Below, in pieces: positions 59,210 through 64,000 of a stretch of 64,000 nt of DNA; within the stretch, counting starts at the first letter, position 1; each line of letters starts with the position of its first letter. A program made the translations under genes and the position numbers. Source of the stretch: Rostratula benghalensis (taxonomy: Eukaryota > Chordata > Aves > Charadriiformes > Rostratulidae); the NCBI GenBank assembly GCA_013399305.1, contig VXAI01000035.1, positions 4,658,646-4,722,645 on the forward strand. The letters are read 5' to 3'. Under the pieces are notes generated by a model. The model searched no databases and was not told where the DNA came from. It worked only from the letters and a program-made list of their open reading frames with translations.

Positions 59210-61500
59210 ACACATACACCAAAATTTCCTGGATCTGGAGTTAATTTGTTTTTTCCAAGGCCAAATTGAAGGCAATGTCCAAACAGGAAACAAGTTACAA
59301 ACTGTGCATTTTACTTGTAGTAATTTAATAGTTTTATTTCCCATTTTGTTTAGCCTATTCTATATGCTTTTGTTTTCCTGCAATATCAGGTTAAGCTATT
59401 TAGGTTTCTGTTTGATGTTTATTTTAACCCTAGTTAATGGACTCAATTCAGGACTGGGGACCAGTTGGGCTACATGCCTCTCTATTCCAAGTCCCTGCAT
59501 TTTGCAACCTTCTTTCACACAGGATATTTATATTCCACCTTTTTTTTCCCAGTAGAGAAGCTTTCACAGAGTATGGGCTTTGGTTATATATTTTCTGCTC
59601 TAGCTGTTCATTAGATATACAGCATTTGGAGTTTCAGTTGTGCTGAGAAATGTAAGCAAAGCTTTTGGCCCAGTGGGTTTTAAGCTCTGGCATTTCATAG
59701 CTTTGTATATATGAATCAGGATTAAGGCACGGGTTCTATATAAAATTTAGTTCATTAGGAGACATTTTTGTCTTACAGCTTCTTCTGGGGAGGTGGATCC
59801 CTTGCTTACACTATTGCTTACTTTGCTTTATTGCTCCCTGGGAAAAGAGTGTGGGATGAGCAGACCCCAGCAGAGTAGCAACAGCATTTCTGAGTGGCTC
59901 TTGTGGAGACGAGACAGGGCAGCAGCGGGGTCTTCTGCTCCCTTTTACAATCACCCTGGCATACCTGGAAAACAGCTTGGCCTTATTATTTGATAATAAA
60001 GCAAATGTGAACAAGCACACCACTAAGGCTGTACTCAGAAAGACCTGTCGGAGTTAAGAGAAGAAGGAGTGCCTATGAAAGCAGACAGGAATGACTTTTC
60101 TCACAAATCTGATTTGCGTTGTACAAAAGTTAAGGTACTGAAGGTCAGGAAGGTTTCCAAAAACATGTTTTTTCAGTCTGATGTCCTACAGAGCATCCAA
60201 GTGGGCCACATTCACTGTTGGGCACATAGCTCAAGTATGTTCAGTGGATGATCAACTGTGTCCATACACTTTACCCAGTGAAGCTTCACTTATAGAGAAA
60301 TGATGGGTTTAGAAAGCAGTTTCATCAGTCATAATTTCCAAGTAAGAACGTTCACGGTAGGGAATACCAAGTCAATGTTTCCTCCTCAAGGACTTTCAGC
60401 TGTCACCAAGGGAATACAGTGAATTCAGTGATGAGAATTAGATTAGAAAAAGATCAATAGGGCTGACAATAAATGAAAGTAACACAGACATTATTGAGCA
60501 AATTAGGAGAGAGAAATTAAACTGGACAGTATAATCTTCAGTGCCAGCTAGACACACTAATGTTGGGCAAAGTTAGGGAGAAGACAGTAAGTTAGAAAGT
60601 GCTTTGAAGAAGAGGCAGTGACAGTCTGCCTGTGAGGTGGGGAAAGCCCTTCTGGTGGTGGAAAGGTCTCAGCCCACAGAGTTGGAAAAGGATGATAATG
60701 GTTCAGGAGCACATAGATTTTAGTGACAAGCCACAGAGAGGCAATGATGGGAGGTCACCCAAGCCTGTGAACATGGAGTAAGCAACAGCCTTGGCTACAT
60801 GTTACAGGAAAGAGGGAACCTCAGATGCACCCCACCATCACCGAGGCATTGGTGGGATGCCTTGTTCCAGGTAAAAAATATTCCTAACCTTCTCGTAATA
60901 CAGATTGGTTTGCCCTGTGGAGATCTGCAGCCCTTCCAGAAACCACTGTTTTATTTAAACTTGGTTATTTGCTGTAGTAACTCCCTGTATTTTGCTCTCT
61001 GTACAAATATCCAGTGATGTTCAAGTCTGGCAAGCTTCTGGGGCGAGGGATATCTGGTGGCAATGAGATCCATGGGCTGACTGCGCTCAGCATGAAAAGA
61101 AGCTTTCCTTTTATCAGTCTTGAGTTTGTCTAGATCCTCTTACATGTCTTTGAAAGGTTCACCCCAAGGCGATATAATTGTGTTTGATCACATTCAGACT
61201 ATGAGTCAGTGATTGATATGAATAAAGAACTTGGAGTTTCTTGTCTTGGTTCCTTGTCTTCTTCCCTGTGGAATCAGAAATCACTTTTATAAATATATCG
61301 GTCCATCTGTGCTTCTAGCTATCCATTTCAAGTATATGTTCCAAAAAAGAAATAGTAACACTTTATAAGTGCAAATAAAAACACACTAAAAGGACTGAGC
61401 AAGGGTTTTTTTTCCTTCTCATAAAGTATGTGTGGATCCCATCCAAGAGTTATTGTGAGCCATGTAACTTGTGATTAATTCTGCCATAAATGTCAGAACA
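59210..61500. other. Unique non-coding sequence
   Basis: The 119-codon frame at 59196-59555 is hydrophobic because of its T-rich composition and shows no domain. No repeats or RNAs recognised. Confidence 0.58.
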
Positions 61501-61575
61501 CTTACTTTGCAGGTCTAAGCTGACCCACTAAAATTAGTCCCCTTTTAACAATTCGTTTTATAATTTCTTTTTCAG

Positions 61576-61615
61576 CAAAAACGGCAGCTTGACCTCCTGA
61601 CAATAACCAGCCCTG
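61576..61615 (+). other. Candidate 40-nt microexon with strong splice sites
   Basis: The acceptor is a T-rich tract ending TTTCTTTTTCAG at 61575, with a branch-point-like TTAAC about 28 nt upstream. The donor is CCTG/GTAAGTGAG (GT at 61616-61617), only one base from consensus at positions -3 to +6. Of three frames only phase 0 is open; it reads QKRQLDLLTITSP plus one base, while the other two hit stops. A CT-rich stretch and a TGCATG (RBFOX-type, 62000-62005) lie downstream, as in regulated neuronal microexons. I do not recognise the protein. An antisense alternative exists: minus-strand exon 61506-61596 with donor AAA/GTAAGT, but a weak acceptor. Confidence 0.4.
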
Positions 61616-61619
61616 GTAA

Positions 61620-62420
61620 GTGAGCTCTGCCGCACGGCTCTCTTCTCTTTCCTTAAAGAGATGGTTGTCTAAATGTGTTTTTTTTCTCCCGTCTCTGACA
61701 TGCAAAATGAAAAACACTGTTCCCCAGAAAATCTTTCACGTAATAACAAGTGACAGCTATATTGTGCTTGGCAAAGCCTCGGGCAGTTATCCGTTCACAG
61801 AGCTGCCTCTTCAGACCTTTACTCTATGAATTTGAGTGCTGATATTTCTTTAAGCCTCCTGGGGTTACAGTTAGCGGTATGTCTGCAGGGCAGATGCCCT
61901 CGAATTCACAATGTGTGTTCAAGTATCACAGGAAGGCAAGTTTGACTTTTCTTGGTGGCAAACGTGAGCAGTTTGGGGCATACGGAGGCAGCGGGCCTCT
62001 GCATGCGTGGTGGGAGACAGAAGGTCCAGGCTGAGGTGTGGAGGACCCCAAAATGGGTCAGAAAATATTCGAGTAAAATTAAAATGCTCTTAGTGATCTG
62101 CTTCATAATGGCTTTTGTCATTTGCTTCTTTGGGAGATAAACCAAAACGTGTTATACTGGGCAAGTGTTGGGCAGAGTGAATTTCGAAGGTCTCAGCACC
62201 GCAATTGAAATGCAGGTGGTTTGAATTGTGCTTCTCTTTGCTCTCAGCTCTTAGGGCTGGATGGCTTTTAATTTATTAGTATTTTTCTGGCTCAATTTCA
62301 TTCCATTAGCTGCTACAGAAGTCTGCTGCCCACCAGCTTCAGGTGTACACCGTGCTTGAACGGTGCTACCTTTTAGTTAACTTTTTCAATTTTTTGGATG
62401 TATGTAGGTATTAAGCTTTC
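61620..62420. other. Unique non-coding sequence
   Basis: A locally GC-rich part at 61970-62055 precedes AT-rich text. The plus-strand frame at 61952-62140 ends in a hydrophobic run (MLLVICFIMAFVICFF) but opens at a non-ATG codon and is not supported. Confidence 0.5.
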
Positions 62421-62424
62421 AGAT

Positions 62425-62476
62425 TGGCTTTAACTGGGACTAATGAGTTCTGGCTTTAACTGGGAATAGTGTGTTA
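62425..62476 (+). repeat. Diverged 26-bp tandem duplication
   Basis: Both copies start TGGCTTTAACTGGGA and match at 22 of 26 positions. Older than the duplications at 30844 and 35091. Confidence 0.8.
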
Positions 62477-62479
62477 GCA

Positions 62480-62950
62480 AAATGAACAGGTGTTATGGGA
62501 AGTGAGCAAAATGTGACACACATTTGCTTGGATAACAATTTTGCATCAATAATTGCTCTGACACTCTATGTAGATATCATCTGTGACACGGTTTCTCCTT
62601 CACTAACCTTGTTAAAATAATAAGAATTAAAATAAGGAGGAGGAACACTTTGTTGGGACAGATGTTTGAGGCTATTGGCAATTGCATTGCATTTTTGCAT
62701 GTTCACTTTTCATACAGTTTGCAATTATGTTAATGTATGCTCAGGGCACTTGCTGATAAAAGCAACAATACAGCGTGATACAGCCATTGTCACAATTCTG
62801 ACTGTAACTTCAAGGACAAACATGGCACATTTTTCATTTTTCGTATCTTCAGCATTCCCTATTTCTAGGGGAAAAAGAAAAAAGTTCTTTGAAAAAAGTT
62901 TTAACCATAATAAATACTCCAATATTGGATAAGGGCACTGATGTCCACAG
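62480..62950. other. Unique non-coding sequence
   Basis: No recognised repeat, exon or RNA. Confidence 0.6.
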
Positions 62951-62956
62951 AGCTTT

Positions 62957-63027
62957 GTTGGTTTGGGGGGTTTTTTTGTTGGGTTTTTTTTTTTTTTTTG
63001 GAGGGGGGTTTATTGTTGTGGTTTTTT
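62957..63027 (+). repeat. G/T-rich tract (G6, T7, GGG, T16, GGAG6)
   Basis: G6 at 62965-62970, T7, TTGGG, T16 at 62984-62999, then GGA and G6 at 63003-63008, followed by TTGTTGTGGTTTTTT. On the minus strand it is an A-run/C-run tract like those at 19471 and 55617. Long loops make a stable quadruplex unlikely. Confidence 0.85.
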
Positions 63028-63029
63028 AT

Positions 63030-63475
63030 AAGAGAAAAAGAGGATTGAGGACCAAAATAACTTAATATCAGACTTTTCTGTAAAACAAATTTATGGTACT
63101 TTCCTCATAATTTCAGATACAGTATTTACTGGAACAATGAGAGAGTGACTAGGTTGAGTTCATGCATAGATGTGATCACAGTAAGTAGCTATCACTTCAG
63201 ATCTCTCAGTTTAATACAACAATCTATTAAATCAATAGAGCAATTAGTTGGAAGGATCAAAATAGCTAAATACTAAACCAGCTCTCCATAACTGCGTAGG
63301 TAGACGTACTGCACTAAAAGGGTGGAAAAAAGCTTCCCATAATATGCTTTTTTTTTCTGAAATACAAGTTTTCCTCTTTCATATTTAGCCAGGAATCTAC
63401 AATAACTGCCTTGTAAGAAAAAAAAATACTATTTGTGCCATGATTATATATTTGACTGTGTGCAGTTTTGCTTTC
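63030..63475. other. Unique non-coding sequence
   Basis: Short T9 and A8 runs. Nothing else is recognised. Confidence 0.6.
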
Positions 63476-63479
63476 TGTA

Positions 63480-63605
63480 AAGGCATTTTCAAAAGAAGCC
63501 TGATGCTGGATCAGGCTAAACTTACCTAGGAGCCTAAAGCTGAGATTTTTCAAAGAGGCTGAAAGAGTTAGGCCCTTAATTCCTAGTAGGATTGGAAAAT
63601 GTCAA
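63480..63605. repeat. Decayed palindromic sauropsid repeat (AGGAGCCTAA type)
   Basis: AGGCATTTTCAAAAGAAGCC, TTACCTAGGAGCCTAAAGCT, GAGATTTTTCAAAGAGGCTG and AGAGTTAGGCCCTTAATTCC follow the known pattern ACTTAGGAGCCTAAGTCCCA, TTTTCAAAAGTGACTTAGGC of a sauropsid palindromic element. The second arm is largely lost. Confidence 0.5.
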
Positions 63606-63609
63606 CCTG

Positions 63610-63960
63610 TGGATTAAAGGGTCTAGTTTGGGCCCTACAAATACAAAAATAAACTGAAATAAATCATAGTATTGAGGCTTTTATCTGTCTTTGGAGACTG
63701 CAACTTTTAAATATTTCATTCTTTGAGCCCTAGCTCTAAGATCTGACATCAACAGTCTGCTTTTGCAATGTTGTGATATTGTGTATGATGGCTGAGATCA
63801 GCCATAATCACTGTCATCCCTTAATTTACTGATTCAAATTAGGGAGCGGGCTATTCATTTGCAGCTGTTAATCCATTGGGACTTGTTCTTCTTCTCCACC
63901 TTGCCGCAGGCGGGCAGCCTCTAGTTTGTGGTGGAGGTCACTCAGCCTTATTTATAGTAT
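63610..63960. other. Unique sequence, possible conserved element with a short palindrome
   Basis: Holds ATGGCTGA-GA-TCAGCCAT (63788-63805), CATAATCACTGTCATCCC and TTAATCCATT. An acceptor-like CTTCTCCACCTTGCCGCAG ends at 63909, and one frame stays open to the window edge, so an exon cannot be excluded. No family is recognised. Confidence 0.22.
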
Positions 63961-64000
63961 GAAAGTCTCTCCGTGTCTCACAAGCAGTATCAGCCACCAA

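Noticed and set aside
59196..59555. 119-codon hydrophobic frame as a membrane protein
   Set aside because: The hydrophobicity follows from T-rich composition. The frame starts at a non-ATG codon and is overlapped by a second open frame.
61952..62140. Frame ending in a membrane-anchor-like run (MLLVICFIMAFVICFF)
   Set aside because: It opens at a non-ATG codon in GC-rich text, and an antisense frame of similar length overlaps it. A tail-anchor reading is not supported.
1..64000. CRISPR array, bacterial operons, tRNA or rRNA genes, complete retrovirus
   Set aside because: No regularly spaced repeats, no tRNA B-box within a cloverleaf, no rRNA text and no LTR pair or primer-binding site were seen. 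The composition and CR1 elements indicate a bird genome.

Overview
This is vertebrate nuclear DNA, almost certainly from a bird. The main evidence is a set of CR1 LINE fragments with typical avian 3' ends: a 255-bp piece at 19676-19930 and shorter pieces at 48051-48146 and 40540-40586. Around them lie much older sauropsid repeats: two decayed CR1 relics (3904-4055 and 21930-22450) and a scatter of small palindromic elements of about 65-125 bp. These palindromes carry ends such as GGGCCAGATC and GGGCCAAATT around a core derived from CCATTGACTTCAATGG. The base composition is AT-rich, recognisable repeats are sparse, and there are no operons or ribosome-binding sites. I cannot name the species or the locus.

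No established protein-coding gene is recognisable. The longest open frames (159, 146, 130, 122 and 120 codons) are what chance gives in 64 kb. The 146-codon frame lies inside an ancient CR1, and the 159-codon frame starts inside a small palindromic repeat. The window is best read as intergenic sequence or as the inside of very large introns. No rRNA, tRNA, CRISPR array, complete retrovirus or LTR pair was found by eye.

Layout: 1-3.6 kb is unique sequence. 3.6-6.1 kb holds old repeats, then a perfect RFX-type X-box (5057-5070), a CpG-retaining patch with a 32-codon ATG frame (5514-5612), and AT-rich sequence that may be conserved. 6.1-13.4 kb is unique sequence ending in a C-rich tract, a CpG-retaining block open for 103 codons on the minus strand (12541-12849), a G-rich tract and a Z-DNA-type repeat. 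15.4-22.5 kb is the most repeat-rich part. 22.5-41 kb is mostly unique, with two clean tandem duplications (48-bp and 40-bp units). 41-64 kb has a strong minus-strand G-quadruplex motif, an isolated GC-rich island next to a poly-A run, two possible enhancer-like AT-rich blocks and several exon-like signals.

The best lead for a transcribed feature is 61576-61615. It is a 40-nt stretch flanked by a pyrimidine-rich acceptor and a near-perfect donor (GTAAGTGAG), with only one of three frames open. If real, it would put the right end of the window inside a plus-strand gene. All conservation claims below are inferences from composition and motifs and need alignments to test them.
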